Shown: positions 25,492 through 34,506, counted from the stretch's first letter. The stretch: DNA of 55,767 nt from Paenibacillus catalpae (GCF_900112695.1 NZ_FOMT01000011.1:1-55767), one strand, 5' to 3'. The notes: generated by a model not told the origin, from the letters alone. A program made the numbers and translations.

Positions 25492-25535
25492 AAAAAAGCG
25501 CCCCGGCATTCAATTGAATGCCGGGGCGCTTTTTC
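25492..25535. terminator. Bidirectional terminator between HPr gene and clpP
   Basis: A perfect 20-bp stem (AAAAAGCGCCCCGGCATTC and its complement) closes on AATT, with A and T runs on the two sides. It serves both converging genes. Confidence 0.93.
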
Positions 25536-25542
25536 TTATTCA

Positions 25543-26124
25543 TTAGATACGTTCGATAACTTTATCGACCAATCCATATTCTCTTGCTTCTTCTGCGCTC
25601 ATGAAGTAGTCGCGGTCGGTATCCTTCTCAATGCGCTCCAAAGGTTGTCCGGAACGTTCAGCCAGGATGTTGTTCAGCTTATCGCGCATCTTAATGATGC
25701 GGCGAGCGCGGATCTCGATGTCGCTTGCTTGACCTTCAGCGCCGCCAAGCGGCTGATGGATCATCACTTCACTGTTCGGAAGCGCGTAACGTTTGCCTTT
25801 GGCACCGGCAGTGAGCAGGAAAGCGCCCATCGATGCAGCCATGCCTACGCAAATCGTCGAAACATCGGGTTTAATGTATTGCATCGTATCATAGATAGCC
25901 ATGCCTGCTGTAATGGAACCGCCAGGGCTGTTAATGTAGAGAGAAATATCTTTTTCGGGATCATCTGCTGCAAGGAACAGCAATTGGGCGATAATGGAGT
26001 TGGCCACTACGTCATTTACGCCTGACCCGAGGAAGATGATGCGATCCTTCAGAAGACGGGAGTAAATGTCATAAGCGCGTTCTCCGCGATTGCTCTGTTC
26101 AATAACCATAGGAACGAAATTCAT
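25543..26124 (-). CDS. clpP: ATP-dependent Clp protease proteolytic subunit
   Basis: A 193-residue serine protease that forms the tetradecameric barrel used with ClpX/ClpC. With the start at 26124 (MNFVPMVIEQ, matching B. subtilis MNLIPTVIEQ), the catalytic triad is Ser98 (GMAASMGA), His123 (MIHQP) and Asp172 (RDYFM). A longer reading from 26205 has no conserved sequence. GAGGAGGGG lies 12 bases upstream; a TTG at 26130 is a closer alternative. A promoter covered by a CtsR operator precedes it. Confidence 0.96.
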   Translation of the reverse strand: MNFVPMVIEQSNRGERAYDIYSRLLKDRIIFLGSGVNDVVANSIIAQLLFLAADDPEKDISLYINSPGGSITAGMAIYDTMQYIKPDVSTICVGMAASMGAFLLTAGAKGKRYALPNSEVMIHQPLGGAEGQASDIEIRARRIIKMRDKLNNILAERSGQPLERIEKDTDRDYFMSAEEAREYGLVDKVIERI

Positions 26125-26176
26125 ATCCAACCAAGTCCCCTCCTCAAAATAAAAAAGATGGTACTGCAATAATCTC

Positions 26177-26216
26177 ATCATAGCGGATTGCAAATCAAAA
26201 GTCAAAGAAAGTCAAA
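26177..26216 (-). promoter_or_regulatory. clpP promoter with CtsR operator
   Basis: On the minus strand TTGACT (26205-26200) and TATGAT (26182-26177) have a 17-base spacer. On the plus strand AGTCAAA-GAA-AGTCAAA (26200-26216) is an exact match to the CtsR heptad direct repeat (RGTCAAA-NAN-RGTCAAA) and overlaps the -35, so clpP should be repressed by CtsR and induced by heat or protein stress. Confidence 0.88.
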
Positions 26217-26245
26217 CTCGGTTTTTCTAAAACCTAAATATGAAG

Positions 26246-26280
26246 TAAAACTAAAAACCGCCCTCCTGAGGAGGGCGGTT
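26246..26280 (-). terminator. Terminator of tRNA-Arg
   Basis: A perfect stem AACCGCCCTCC / GGAGGGCGGTT (26256-26280), followed on the minus strand by TTTAGTTTT. Confidence 0.88.
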
Positions 26281-26314
26281 AATGTTTATGTATAGGCGAT
26301 AATGTGAATTTGAA

Positions 26315-26389
26315 TGGCGCGCCCGCTAGGAATCGAACCTAGATCTCAGGCTCCGGAGGCCTACGTCATATCCATTGGACCACGGGCGC
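26315..26389 (-). tRNA. tRNA-Arg (anticodon CCG)
   Basis: On the minus strand the acceptor GCGCCCG pairs with CGGGCGC. The anticodon loop CTCCGGA carries CCG for the arginine codon CGG, the T-arm GGTTCGATTCC is standard, and CCA is encoded. 75 bases long. Confidence 0.95.
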
Positions 26390-26513
26390 ATAATACAGTG
26401 TCAAGCAACAGCAAAACTTAGTATACGCGATTCACTTCTAGAAAGCAAGATAGATGAGAAAAATAAATTTGATCAAATCGTGAATACAAACGCTTACATG
26501 AACGATTGCTTAC

Positions 26514-26542
26514 TTGCCATGTGAATTGTTTTTAGTTAAAAT
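26514..26542 (+). promoter_or_regulatory. SigA promoter of the cggR-gapA operon
   Basis: TTGCCA (26514-26519), a 17-base spacer and TAAAAT (26537-26542). Confidence 0.7.
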
Positions 26543-26557
26543 AAAGGTGGGACTTAA

Positions 26558-26574
26558 AGTGAGTATGCGGGACG
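26558..26574 (+). promoter_or_regulatory. Candidate CggR operator
   Basis: CGGGAC-GTTTAA-CGTCC lies just downstream of the promoter and resembles the CGGGAC-N6-TGTC half-operator known for B. subtilis CggR. It is also a dyad (GGACGTTTAACGTCC). A second, weaker CGGG-like block lies near 26612. The position fits autoregulation by roadblock. Confidence 0.55.
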
Positions 26575-26634
26575 TTTAACGTCCATCCCCTGAAAGCCCA
26601 TTACGCCTATGACGGGTGGAGTGAAAAGTAGAGG

Positions 26635-27681
26635 ATGCGCCACATTATTGAGCTGCAACAGCAGCTTCTCCCAGATTTGCTTGACGTAATGAAGAAGCGT
26701 TATTCGATATTGCGCCAAGTCATGTTGTCTGATCTGATCGGCCGGCGGACACTCGCGAATTCCTTAGGGATGACGGAACGGGTGCTGAGGGCGGAGACGG
26801 ATTTTCTGAAATCGCAAGGACTGCTTGAGATTCATACGGCGGGAATGCGGATCAGCGAATCAGGAAAGCAACTGCTTGAACAATTGGAGCCCTTCTACAA
26901 GACGTTATTCGGCTTGTCCGATCTGGAAGAGAAGATCAGGAGTCACTTCGGTTTATCGCAGGTAGTTGTTGTTGCAGGCGATTCCGAGGAGTCAGAGCAA
27001 TCGAAGCGAGAGCTCGGAAGAGCGGCTTGCCAGGTGCTTCAGAAAGTCATGGAGCCAAGTGATGTCGTTGCGGTAACCGGCGGTACTACAATCGCTCAGG
27101 TAGCCAATCAGTTAACTTCGGCAACGCCGCTGAAGAACAATTGGTTCGTACCGGCAAGAGGCGGACTTGGTGAAAGTCTTGATTATCAGGCCAATACCAT
27201 TGCATCTACGATGGCAAAGCGTACAGGCGCCAATTACCGGATGCTGCATGTACCGGATCATCTTGGCGATGAAGCTTACGCCTCCATGATGCAAGAACCG
27301 AATATCCGCGATATAGTCGAGGTTGTCCGAAGCGCCCGAATTGTTGTACACGGGATCGGGGACGCTATGGTGATGGCCCGGCGCAGAAAGCTGAATCCCG
27401 AATTGGTGTCGGCGATGGCGGCGGATGGGGCATTGGCAGAAGCTTTTGGCTTTTATTTCGATCGTAACGGCGAAGTAGTTCACAAAATGCAGACCGTAGG
27501 ATTACGACTCGAAGATATTGTGAAGACTGAAGTTGTTATTGGTGTCGCAGGCGGCAATAGTAAAGGCGAAGCTATAGCGGCCATAATGAAATTTGGGCAT
27601 GATGATGTACTTATTACGGATGAAGCGGCTGCCCTGGAAATATCCGCGATCATCGACGCACAGCAGCAATCGTTATCTTAA
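26635..27681 (+). CDS. cggR: Central glycolytic genes regulator
   Basis: A 348-residue SorC/DeoR-like repressor with an N-terminal winged helix (KKRYSILRQVMLSDLIGRRTLANSLGMTERVLRAETDFLKSQGLL). The C-terminal sugar-phosphate-binding domain includes DVVAVTGGTTIAQVANQLT and GIGDAMVMARRRKL. In B. subtilis CggR represses gapA-pgk-tpi-pgm-eno unless fructose 1,6-bisphosphate is bound; the same order follows here. The ATG at 26635 follows GAGG with no spacing, so the ribosome site is more likely GGTGGAG about 12 bases upstream. The protein start matches the family. Confidence 0.93.
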   Translation: MRHIIELQQQLLPDLLDVMKKRYSILRQVMLSDLIGRRTLANSLGMTERVLRAETDFLKSQGLLEIHTAGMRISESGKQLLEQLEPFYKTLFGLSDLEEKIRSHFGLSQVVVVAGDSEESEQSKRELGRAACQVLQKVMEPSDVVAVTGGTTIAQVANQLTSATPLKNNWFVPARGGLGESLDYQANTIASTMAKRTGANYRMLHVPDHLGDEAYASMMQEPNIRDIVEVVRSARIVVHGIGDAMVMARRRKLNPELVSAMAADGALAEAFGFYFDRNGEVVHKMQTVGLRLEDIVKTEVVIGVAGGNSKGEAIAAIMKFGHDDVLITDEAAALEISAIIDAQQQSLS

Positions 27682-27760
27682 CGATTTGCGGCAAGTCTTG
27701 CTGCAGACCGTTTTGAAATATATACCATAGTCATTTAAAAAAGCTTAGGAGGAATTTAAA

Positions 27761-28765
27761 ATGGTTAAAATTGGTATTAACGGATTTGGCCGTATCGGCC
27801 GTAACGTGTTCCGCGCAGCGCTGAACAACCCTAATGTAGAAGTAGTAGCGGTGAACGACCTGACTGACACTAGCACTCTGGCTCACCTGCTGAAATATGA
27901 TACAACTCATGGCACTCTTGATGCTACAGTTGAAGCTAAAGAAGGCGCAATCGTTGTTAACGGCAAAGAAATCAAAGTATTTGCTGAGCGTAACCCTGAG
28001 AACCTGGCATGGGGCTCCGTAGGCGCTGAAATCGTTGTTGAATCGACTGGTATCTTCACAGCTAAAGAAAAAGCTGAGCTTCACCTTAAAGGCGGCGCTA
28101 AAAAAGTTATCATCTCCGCTCCGGCAACTAACGAAGACATCACTATCGTTATGGGCGTTAACGAAGACAAGTACGATGCTGCATCGCACACAGTTATCTC
28201 GAACGCTTCTTGCACAACGAACTGTCTGGCACCATTTGCAAAAGTATTGAACGACAAATTCGGTATCGTAAAAGGTATGATGACTACAATTCACTCGTAC
28301 ACTAACGACCAATCCGTTCTGGACGTTCCTCATAAAGACCTGCGCCGTGCTCGCGCAGCTGCTGAGAACATCATTCCTTCGTCGACTGGCGCTGCTAAAG
28401 CAGTATCCCTGGTTCTGCCAGAACTGAAAGGCAAACTGAACGGCATGGCTATGCGCGTTCCTACGCCTAACGTTTCTGTAACTGACCTGGTTGCTGAACT
28501 GAAAGTTAACGTAACAGTTGAAGAAGTAAACGCAGCTCTGAAAGAAGCTTCCGAAGGCGCTCTTAAAGGCATTCTGAACTACAACGAACTGCCATTGGTA
28601 TCGAGCGACTACAACTCCGATCCAGCTTCCTCTACAATCGACGCTCTGTCGACTATGGTAGTAGAAGGCAACATGGTTAAAGTTATCTCTTGGTACGACA
28701 ACGAGTGGGGCTACTCGAACCGTGTAGTTGACCTCGCAGCATTTGTTGCATCTAAAGGTCTGTAA
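27761..28765 (+). CDS. gapA: Glyceraldehyde-3-phosphate dehydrogenase (glycolytic)
   Basis: A 334-residue NAD-dependent enzyme. GINGFGRIGRNVFRA is the dinucleotide-binding motif, and SNASCTTNCLAPF carries the catalytic cysteine (Cys151). Asp33 in the VNDLTD segment is the NAD-specific residue of glycolytic GapA. Codon use is strongly biased. TTAGGAGGAA lies 7 bases before the ATG. A terminator separates it from pgk, so its transcript can be made alone or with cggR. Confidence 0.96.
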   Translation: MVKIGINGFGRIGRNVFRAALNNPNVEVVAVNDLTDTSTLAHLLKYDTTHGTLDATVEAKEGAIVVNGKEIKVFAERNPENLAWGSVGAEIVVESTGIFTAKEKAELHLKGGAKKVIISAPATNEDITIVMGVNEDKYDAASHTVISNASCTTNCLAPFAKVLNDKFGIVKGMMTTIHSYTNDQSVLDVPHKDLRRARAAAENIIPSSTGAAKAVSLVLPELKGKLNGMAMRVPTPNVSVTDLVAELKVNVTVEEVNAALKEASEGALKGILNYNELPLVSSDYNSDPASSTIDALSTMVVEGNMVKVISWYDNEWGYSNRVVDLAAFVASKGL

Positions 28766-28798
28766 GATAATCTAGCATTCCCCACAATGGCATGGAGG

Positions 28799-28820
28799 TC
28801 CCGGGGTTAATGCCCCGGGA
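28799..28820 (+). other. GC-rich hairpin after gapA
   Basis: TCCCGGGG and CCCCGGGA pair around TTAATG with no T run. It may protect the gapA message end or mark a processing site. Confidence 0.6.
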
Positions 28821-28861
28821 TACGCTTAGTCTGCGGCTCCACTTGGGTGGAATTTAAGGCG

Positions 28862-28897
28862 AAGGCGTTCCTTCCTGCGAGAAGGGGCGTCTTTTTT
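28862..28897 (+). terminator. Internal terminator between gapA and pgk
   Basis: A 13-bp stem with three G-T pairs (28862-28874 with 28881-28893) closes on CTGCGA and is followed by a T run. It would lower transcription of pgk and the later genes relative to gapA. Confidence 0.75.
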
Positions 28898-28935
28898 TGT
28901 ATGCTGTCAACTTCATAATCAGGGAGGCAACACCA

Positions 28936-30117
28936 ATGAATAAGAAAAGTGTTCGTGACGTAGAAGTAGCAGGCAAACGCGTATTTGTACGCGTCGATTT
29001 CAACGTGCCATTGGAAGAAGGCAAAATTACGGATGACAAACGGATTCGCGAAACGCTGCCAACAATCAACTTCTTGATCGAAAAAGGCGCTAAAGTTATT
29101 CTCGCGAGCCACCTGGGCCGTCCAAATGGTGAAGTAGTTGAAGAACTGCGCCACACGGCTTCTGCCGCTCGTCTCTCCGAGCTTCTGGGCAAACCGGTAG
29201 TGAAAGCTAACGATTCGGTTGGGGAAGAAGTAAAAGCACAAGTAAACGCTTTGAACAACGGCGACGTATTGCTGCTTGAGAACGTTCGTTTCCACGCTGG
29301 CGAAGAGAAAAATGATCCGGAACTGGCGAAACAATTCGCTGAGCTGGCTGACCTGTACGTCAACGATGCATTTGGCGCTGCACACCGTGCACACGCTTCG
29401 ACAGAAGGCATCGCTCACTACCTGCCTGCAGTATCCGGTCTTCTGATGGAGAAAGAGCTGGATGTTCTCGGCAGAGCGCTGAACAATCCTGAGCGTCCTT
29501 TCACAGCAATCGTAGGCGGTTCGAAAGTGAAAGACAAGATCGACGTTATCAACAAAATGATCGAGATCGCTGACAACATCATCATCGGCGGCGGTTTGTC
29601 TTACACCTTCTTCAAAGCACAAGGCCATGAAATCGGCCAATCGCTCGTTGATAACTCCAAGCTGGATCTGGCTCTTGAGTTTATCGAAAAAGCGAAAACG
29701 CTCGGCAAAAACTTCTACATTCCGGTAGATATCGTAGTTACTGACGAGTTCAGCAAAAACGCGAACACAAAAATCGTTGACGTTGACGGCATCCCTGCTG
29801 ATTGGGAAGGTATCGACATCGGTCCAAAAACGCGTGAAATCTATGCTGACGTAATTAAAAACTCGAAGCTGGTTGTATGGAACGGGCCAATGGGCGTATT
29901 CGAAATCGAGCCTTTCTCCCATGGTACTAAAGCAGTTGCTGAAGCATGTGCAACTACTGAGGGTTACACCGTAATTGGCGGCGGCGATTCCGCAGCAGCA
30001 GCTGAGAAATTCGGCCTTGCAGACAAAATGGATCACATTTCGACTGGCGGCGGCGCTTCCCTGGAGTTCATGGAAGGCAAAGCACTCCCAGGCGTTGTGG
30101 CTCTTAACGATAAATAA
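28936..30117 (+). CDS. pgk: Phosphoglycerate kinase
   Basis: A 393-residue glycolytic kinase transferring phosphate from 1,3-bisphosphoglycerate to ADP. The N-terminal VFVRVDFNVPLEEGKITDDKRI, the ILASHLGRPNG segment and the nucleotide-binding VVWNGPMGVFE and GGGDSAAAAEKFG are all present. The ATG at 28936 is chosen with AGGGAGG 8 bases before it; the opening up to 28897 runs through the upstream terminator. tpiA follows after 27 bases. Confidence 0.97.
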   Translation: MNKKSVRDVEVAGKRVFVRVDFNVPLEEGKITDDKRIRETLPTINFLIEKGAKVILASHLGRPNGEVVEELRHTASAARLSELLGKPVVKANDSVGEEVKAQVNALNNGDVLLLENVRFHAGEEKNDPELAKQFAELADLYVNDAFGAAHRAHASTEGIAHYLPAVSGLLMEKELDVLGRALNNPERPFTAIVGGSKVKDKIDVINKMIEIADNIIIGGGLSYTFFKAQGHEIGQSLVDNSKLDLALEFIEKAKTLGKNFYIPVDIVVTDEFSKNANTKIVDVDGIPADWEGIDIGPKTREIYADVIKNSKLVVWNGPMGVFEIEPFSHGTKAVAEACATTEGYTVIGGGDSAAAAEKFGLADKMDHISTGGGASLEFMEGKALPGVVALNDK

Positions 30118-30144
30118 GAAACTGATAGAAAAGAGGGACTAAAG

Positions 30145-30900
30145 ATGAGCAGAACTCCAATCATTGCTGGAAACTGGAAAATGTTCAAAACTGTTTCCGA
30201 AGCTGTATCGTTCTTCTCCGAAGTAAAAGGCAAAGCTGAAGTTGCTGGCGTAGAGAGCGTTATCTGCGCTCCTTACACGACGCTTCCAGCTCTTATAGAA
30301 GCAGCAAAAGGCACGTCGATTGCAATCGGCGCGCAAAACCTGCACTTCGAGGATAACGGTGCTTTCACAGGCGAGATCAGCGGCGTTATGCTGAAGGATC
30401 TTGGCGTTAAATATGCGATTATCGGACATTCCGAGCGCCGTGCTTACTTTGCGGAGACAGACGAAATCGTCAACAAAAAAATGCATGCGGCATTCAAACA
30501 TGGCATCACGCCAATCGTTTGCGTAGGCGAGAAGCTTGAAGAGCGCGAGGCAAACCAAACGAAAGATGTTTGTAAAGTGCAAACAGAAGCGGCTTTCCAA
30601 GGCCTTTCGGCTGCGCAGGCTGCTGAAGTGGTTATCGCTTACGAGCCTATCTGGGCGATCGGCACTGGCAAATCCTCGACTTCCGAAGACGCACAAGACG
30701 TTATCGGCTACATCCGCAGCGTAGTAACTGATCTGTACGATGCAGCGACAGCTGATGCCGTTCGTATCCAATACGGCGGCAGCGTAAAACCTAACAATGT
30801 AGCAGAATACATGGGACAAGCAGACATCGACGGCGCCCTTGTCGGCGGTGCATCGCTTGAACCGGCTTCCTATATTGCACTAGTTGAGGGGGCCAAGTAA
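30145..30900 (+). CDS. tpiA: Triosephosphate isomerase
   Basis: A 251-residue TIM barrel. Lys in AGNWKMFK near residue 12, His in GHSERRAYF near 95 and the catalytic Glu in AYEPIWAIGTGK near 168 are all present, as is the phosphate-binding YGGSVKPNN. GAGGGA precedes the ATG. One base separates its stop from gpmI. Confidence 0.97.
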   Translation: MSRTPIIAGNWKMFKTVSEAVSFFSEVKGKAEVAGVESVICAPYTTLPALIEAAKGTSIAIGAQNLHFEDNGAFTGEISGVMLKDLGVKYAIIGHSERRAYFAETDEIVNKKMHAAFKHGITPIVCVGEKLEEREANQTKDVCKVQTEAAFQGLSAAQAAEVVIAYEPIWAIGTGKSSTSEDAQDVIGYIRSVVTDLYDAATADAVRIQYGGSVKPNNVAEYMGQADIDGALVGGASLEPASYIALVEGAK

Positions 30901-30901
30901 G

Positions 30902-32437
30902 ATGGCTCCGAAACCAGTTGCACTTATTATTCTTGATGGTTTTGGCCTTCGCGACGATGTAACGGGCAACGCAGTTGCTCAAGCGAAAAAGCCAAACTAT
31001 GACCGTTACTGGTCGACTTATCCGCACACAACCCTGACTGCTTCCGGTGAAGCAGTAGGCTTGCCGGACGGCCAAATGGGCAACTCCGAGGTTGGTCACC
31101 TGAACATCGGCGCTGGCCGTATCGTTTACCAGGACCTGACCCGGATCTCGAAGTCGATCCGTGACGGCGAGTTCTTTGACAATGAAACGCTTCTTGGGGC
31201 AGTTCGTCATGCGAAATCGAACGGCAAGAAGCTTCATCTGTACGGCCTTCTGTCCGATGGCGGCGTACACAGCCACATCGCTCACCTGTTTGCCTTGCTG
31301 GAACTGGCTAAGAAAGAAGATCTGAATGAAGTATTTATTCACGCCTTCCTTGACGGCCGCGACGTTGCTCCAGACAGCGCGAAGGGTTACCTGGAACAAT
31401 TGCAGGCGAAGATTGAAGAAGTAGGGGTTGGTCAAATTGCAACGGTTCAAGGCCGTTACTATGCAATGGACCGCGACAAGCGCTGGGAGCGTACGGAGAA
31501 GTCGTACCGCGCTATGGTCTATGGCGAAGGCCCTAAATATACGGATCCAATCAAGGCTGTTGTTGAATCCTATGAAAAATCCGTTTATGATGAATTCGTT
31601 ATGCCAACGGTTATCGTAGGCGAGAATGAAGAGCCGGTAGGTTTGGTTGAATCGGAAGATTCGATTGTCTTCTACAACTTCCGTCCTGACCGTGCGATTC
31701 AGCTTGGCCAAGTATTCACGAACGAAGATTTCCGTGGCTTCGACCGCGGTGAGCATCCTCCTAAGAACCTGCATTTTGTCTGCCTGACGCTGTTCAGCGA
31801 GACAATTGGCGGTTATGTGGCTTACTCGCCAAAGAACCTGGATAACACGCTGGGTGAAGTGCTTGTTCAAAACAATAAAAAACAACTGCGCATTGCGGAA
31901 ACTGAGAAATATCCGCATGTTACGTTCTTCTTCAGCGGCGGCCGCGATGTTGAGCTTCCGGGCGAGACACGCGTTCTGATCAGCTCACCGAAAGTCGCAA
32001 CTTATGACTTGCAGCCAGAAATGAGCGCATACGAAGTTGCGGCAGCAGCGGTGAGAGAGATCGAAGCCGATAAACATGATGCGATCATTCTTAACTTTGC
32101 GAACCCCGATATGGTAGGTCACTCCGGCATGCTGGAGCCGACAATCAAAGCGGTAGAAGCAACTGACGAATGTCTTGGCCAAGTGGTAGAGGCTGTCCTT
32201 GCAAAAGGCGGTGTAGCGATCATTACGGCTGACCACGGCAACGCAGACATGGTATTCGACGAGAACGGCCGTCCCTTCACGGCGCATACAACAAACCCTG
32301 TTCCATGCATCGTAACCCGTGCAGGCGCCGAGCTTCGCGAAGGCGGCATCCTGGCTGACCTTGCTCCAACTGTTCTTGATTTGTTAGAACTGGCTAAGCC
32401 GGCCGAAATGACAGGTACAACATTGATTCAGAAGTAA
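30902..32437 (+). CDS. gpmI: 2,3-bisphosphoglycerate-independent phosphoglycerate mutase
   Basis: A 511-residue alkaline-phosphatase-superfamily enzyme with two Mn2+ sites. Ser62 lies in QMGNSEVGHLNIGAGRIVYQ, the metal ligands in LIILDGFG and in TADHGNADMV, and HAFLDGRDVAP is a family block. The ATG at 30902 directly follows the tpiA stop and has GAGGGGGCC before it. It converts 3- to 2-phosphoglycerate between pgk/tpi and eno. Confidence 0.97.
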   Translation: MAPKPVALIILDGFGLRDDVTGNAVAQAKKPNYDRYWSTYPHTTLTASGEAVGLPDGQMGNSEVGHLNIGAGRIVYQDLTRISKSIRDGEFFDNETLLGAVRHAKSNGKKLHLYGLLSDGGVHSHIAHLFALLELAKKEDLNEVFIHAFLDGRDVAPDSAKGYLEQLQAKIEEVGVGQIATVQGRYYAMDRDKRWERTEKSYRAMVYGEGPKYTDPIKAVVESYEKSVYDEFVMPTVIVGENEEPVGLVESEDSIVFYNFRPDRAIQLGQVFTNEDFRGFDRGEHPPKNLHFVCLTLFSETIGGYVAYSPKNLDNTLGEVLVQNNKKQLRIAETEKYPHVTFFFSGGRDVELPGETRVLISSPKVATYDLQPEMSAYEVAAAAVREIEADKHDAIILNFANPDMVGHSGMLEPTIKAVEATDECLGQVVEAVLAKGGVAIITADHGNADMVFDENGRPFTAHTTNPVPCIVTRAGAELREGGILADLAPTVLDLLELAKPAEMTGTTLIQK

Positions 32438-32522
32438 GTTTCAAGGTAGAATCAATACAGCTTGTTTTCCATGCTTCAACCCTATAAATGACTAAAACTA
32501 AAATTTAAGGAGTGTTACTTAA

Positions 32523-33815
32523 ATGTCTATTATCGTTGACGTGTACGCACGCGAAGTGCTGGATTCCCGCGGGAATCCAACTGTAGAAGTAGAAGTATCC
32601 CTGGAGTCCGGCGGCAAAGGCCGTGCAATCGTACCATCCGGCGCATCCACTGGCGCTTACGAGGCTGTTGAGCTTCGTGACGGCGACAAAGGCCGTTACC
32701 TGGGCAAAGGCGTAGAAAAAGCGGTTGAGAACGTAAACGCGATTATCGCTCCTGAAATCATCGGTCTTGACGCACTTGACCAAGTGGCAATCGACCGCAA
32801 AATGATCGAGCTTGACGGTACTCCTAACAAAGCAAAACTGGGCGCTAACGCAATCCTGGCTGTTTCGATGGCTGTTGCACGCGCTGCGGCTGACGCACTG
32901 AACGTGCCTTTGTACACATACCTTGGCGGCTTCAATGCAAAAACTCTGCCAGTTCCAATGATGAACATCATCAACGGCGGCGAGCATGCTGACAACAACG
33001 TTGACGTTCAAGAGTTCATGGTTCTGCCAGTTGGCGCACCTACATTCAAAGAAGCTCTTCGCATCGGCGCTGAAATCTTCCACAACCTGAAATCGGTTCT
33101 GAAAGACAAAGGCCTCAACACGGCAGTAGGCGACGAAGGCGGCTTTGCTCCTAACCTGGGTTCCAACGAAGAAGCAATCACTACAATCATTTCCGCAATC
33201 GAGCGTGCCGGCTACAAACCGGGCGTTGACGTATTCCTCGGCATGGACGTAGCTTCCACTGAGTTCTACAAAGACGGCAAATACCACCTCGAAGGCGAAG
33301 GCAAATCCTTCACTTCCTCCGAATTCGTTGACCTGCTTGCTTCGTGGGTTGAGAAGTACCCGATCATCACAATCGAAGACGGCTGCTCCGAAGACGACTG
33401 GGAAGGTTGGAAATTGCTCACTGACAAACTCGGCGGCAAAGTTCAACTCGTTGGCGACGACCTGTTCGTTACAAACACTGAGCGTCTGTCCGACGGCATT
33501 GAAAAAGGCGTGGGTAACTCCATCCTCGTTAAAGTTAACCAAATCGGCTCGCTTACTGAAACATTCGACGCGATCGAAATGGCGAAACGCGCTGGTTACA
33601 CAGCCGTTATCTCCCACCGTTCCGGCGAAAGCGAAGACAGCACAATTGCTGACATCGCAGTTGCTACAAACGCTGGCCAAATCAAAACTGGCGCTCCGTC
33701 CCGTACGGACCGCGTAGCGAAATACAATCAATTGCTCCGCATTGAAGATCAACTGGGTTCGGTTGCTCAATATGCAGGCAAATCGGCATTCTACAACCTG
33801 AAAAACTTCAAGTAA
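32523..33815 (+). CDS. eno: Enolase
   Basis: A 430-residue enzyme that dehydrates 2-phosphoglycerate to phosphoenolpyruvate. Conserved blocks are YAREVLDSRGNPTVEVEV, PSGASTGAYEAVELRD, VGDEGGFAPNL, the metal site ITIEDGCSEDDWEGW, VGDDLFVTN and SHRSGESEDSTIADIAVA. Codon bias is strong. AAGGAGTG precedes the ATG by 8 bases. It is the last glycolytic gene before a terminator. Confidence 0.98.
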   Translation: MSIIVDVYAREVLDSRGNPTVEVEVSLESGGKGRAIVPSGASTGAYEAVELRDGDKGRYLGKGVEKAVENVNAIIAPEIIGLDALDQVAIDRKMIELDGTPNKAKLGANAILAVSMAVARAAADALNVPLYTYLGGFNAKTLPVPMMNIINGGEHADNNVDVQEFMVLPVGAPTFKEALRIGAEIFHNLKSVLKDKGLNTAVGDEGGFAPNLGSNEEAITTIISAIERAGYKPGVDVFLGMDVASTEFYKDGKYHLEGEGKSFTSSEFVDLLASWVEKYPIITIEDGCSEDDWEGWKLLTDKLGGKVQLVGDDLFVTNTERLSDGIEKGVGNSILVKVNQIGSLTETFDAIEMAKRAGYTAVISHRSGESEDSTIADIAVATNAGQIKTGAPSRTDRVAKYNQLLRIEDQLGSVAQYAGKSAFYNLKNFK

Positions 33816-33822
33816 TTTCTTC

Positions 33823-33875
33823 TTCCAAGGTGAAATGGCTGCCACCGTTTGAAGGCGGAGTACATTTCATGCCGG
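33823..33875 (+). repeat. Hairpin repeat, copy R1 (after eno)
   Basis: It has TCCAAGGTGAAATGGCT at the left, CCGTTTGAAGGCGG in the middle and ATTTCATGCCGG at the right. TGAAAT pairs with ATTTCA. It is clearly related to copies R2 (47993-48049) and R3 (49090-49146). Confidence 0.6.
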
Positions 33876-33893
33876 AGAGAGATTGATAAACGT

Positions 33894-33926
33894 AAAAGGC
33901 ATCCCGGTGAGGGGATGCCTTTTTTA
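33894..33926 (+). terminator. Terminator of the glycolytic operon
   Basis: AAAAGGCATCCC pairs with GGGATGCCTTTT around GGTGAG, followed by a T run. Confidence 0.93.
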
Positions 33927-34022
33927 ATTTACTCGGGAATCAACCGTGTGCTCCGCCACCATTAACGGCGAAAGCTGTTCCATCTTGCTAAATGAAGGAA
34001 ATTGTAGAGAATTTTGAAACTA

Positions 34023-34051
34023 TTGAATTACTTGTCCGCCTATGATAAAAT
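34023..34051 (+). promoter_or_regulatory. SigA promoter of secG
   Basis: TTGAAT (34023-34028), a 17-base spacer and TAAAAT (34046-34051). Confidence 0.75.
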
Positions 34052-34095
34052 AAATTTATGTGTTTTACGGAGCTCCTATGCTGGAGGTGGATCAA

Positions 34096-34332
34096 ATGGA
34101 AATCTTTTGGAAGATTTTGCTCGTTATTTTCGCAGTTGGCTTGATCTTGGTCGTATTGCTTCAAAAAGGGAAAAGCGCTGGTTTGTCTGGTGCGATCACT
34201 GGCGGTGCTGAGCATTTGTTCGGCAAGCAGAAAGCTCGCGGTCTGGACTTGTTCCTTCAGCGTTTGACTGTAGGGCTGGCAAGTGGCTTCTTTATTCTGG
34301 CTCTTGTTGTAGCATACGTTGTTAAAGTTTAA
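34096..34332 (+). CDS. secG: Preprotein translocase subunit SecG
   Basis: A 78-residue membrane protein with two hydrophobic helices (about 5-22 and 56-76) around the conserved loop LLQKGKSAGLSGAITGGAEHLFGKQKARGLDLFLQRLT. It is the accessory subunit of the SecYEG channel. GGAGGTG lies 6 bases before the ATG at 34096; the in-frame ATGs at 34060 and 34078 lie before or within that site. The position before rnr-smpB-ssrA is conserved in Bacillales. Confidence 0.94.
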   Translation: MEIFWKILLVIFAVGLILVVLLQKGKSAGLSGAITGGAEHLFGKQKARGLDLFLQRLTVGLASGFFILALVVAYVVKV

Positions 34333-34351
34333 TGATTATGATTCGTACTCG

Positions 34352-34377
34352 AAAACGGAGGGATACCTCCGTTTTTT
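34352..34377 (+). terminator. Terminator of secG
   Basis: AAAACGGAGG pairs with CCTCCGTTTT around GATA, followed by TTG and more T. Confidence 0.93.
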
Positions 34378-34506
34378 GTTTTTTCGGGGGAATTACGGAT
34401 GTTCGGGATTAAATTCGTGTATACTAAACCATATATGATAATCTATCAACCGGTAGCTGGATGGCGGTAGGGAAAGCCTCCGGTGTATGAGGTGACAAGG
34501 AAACTT

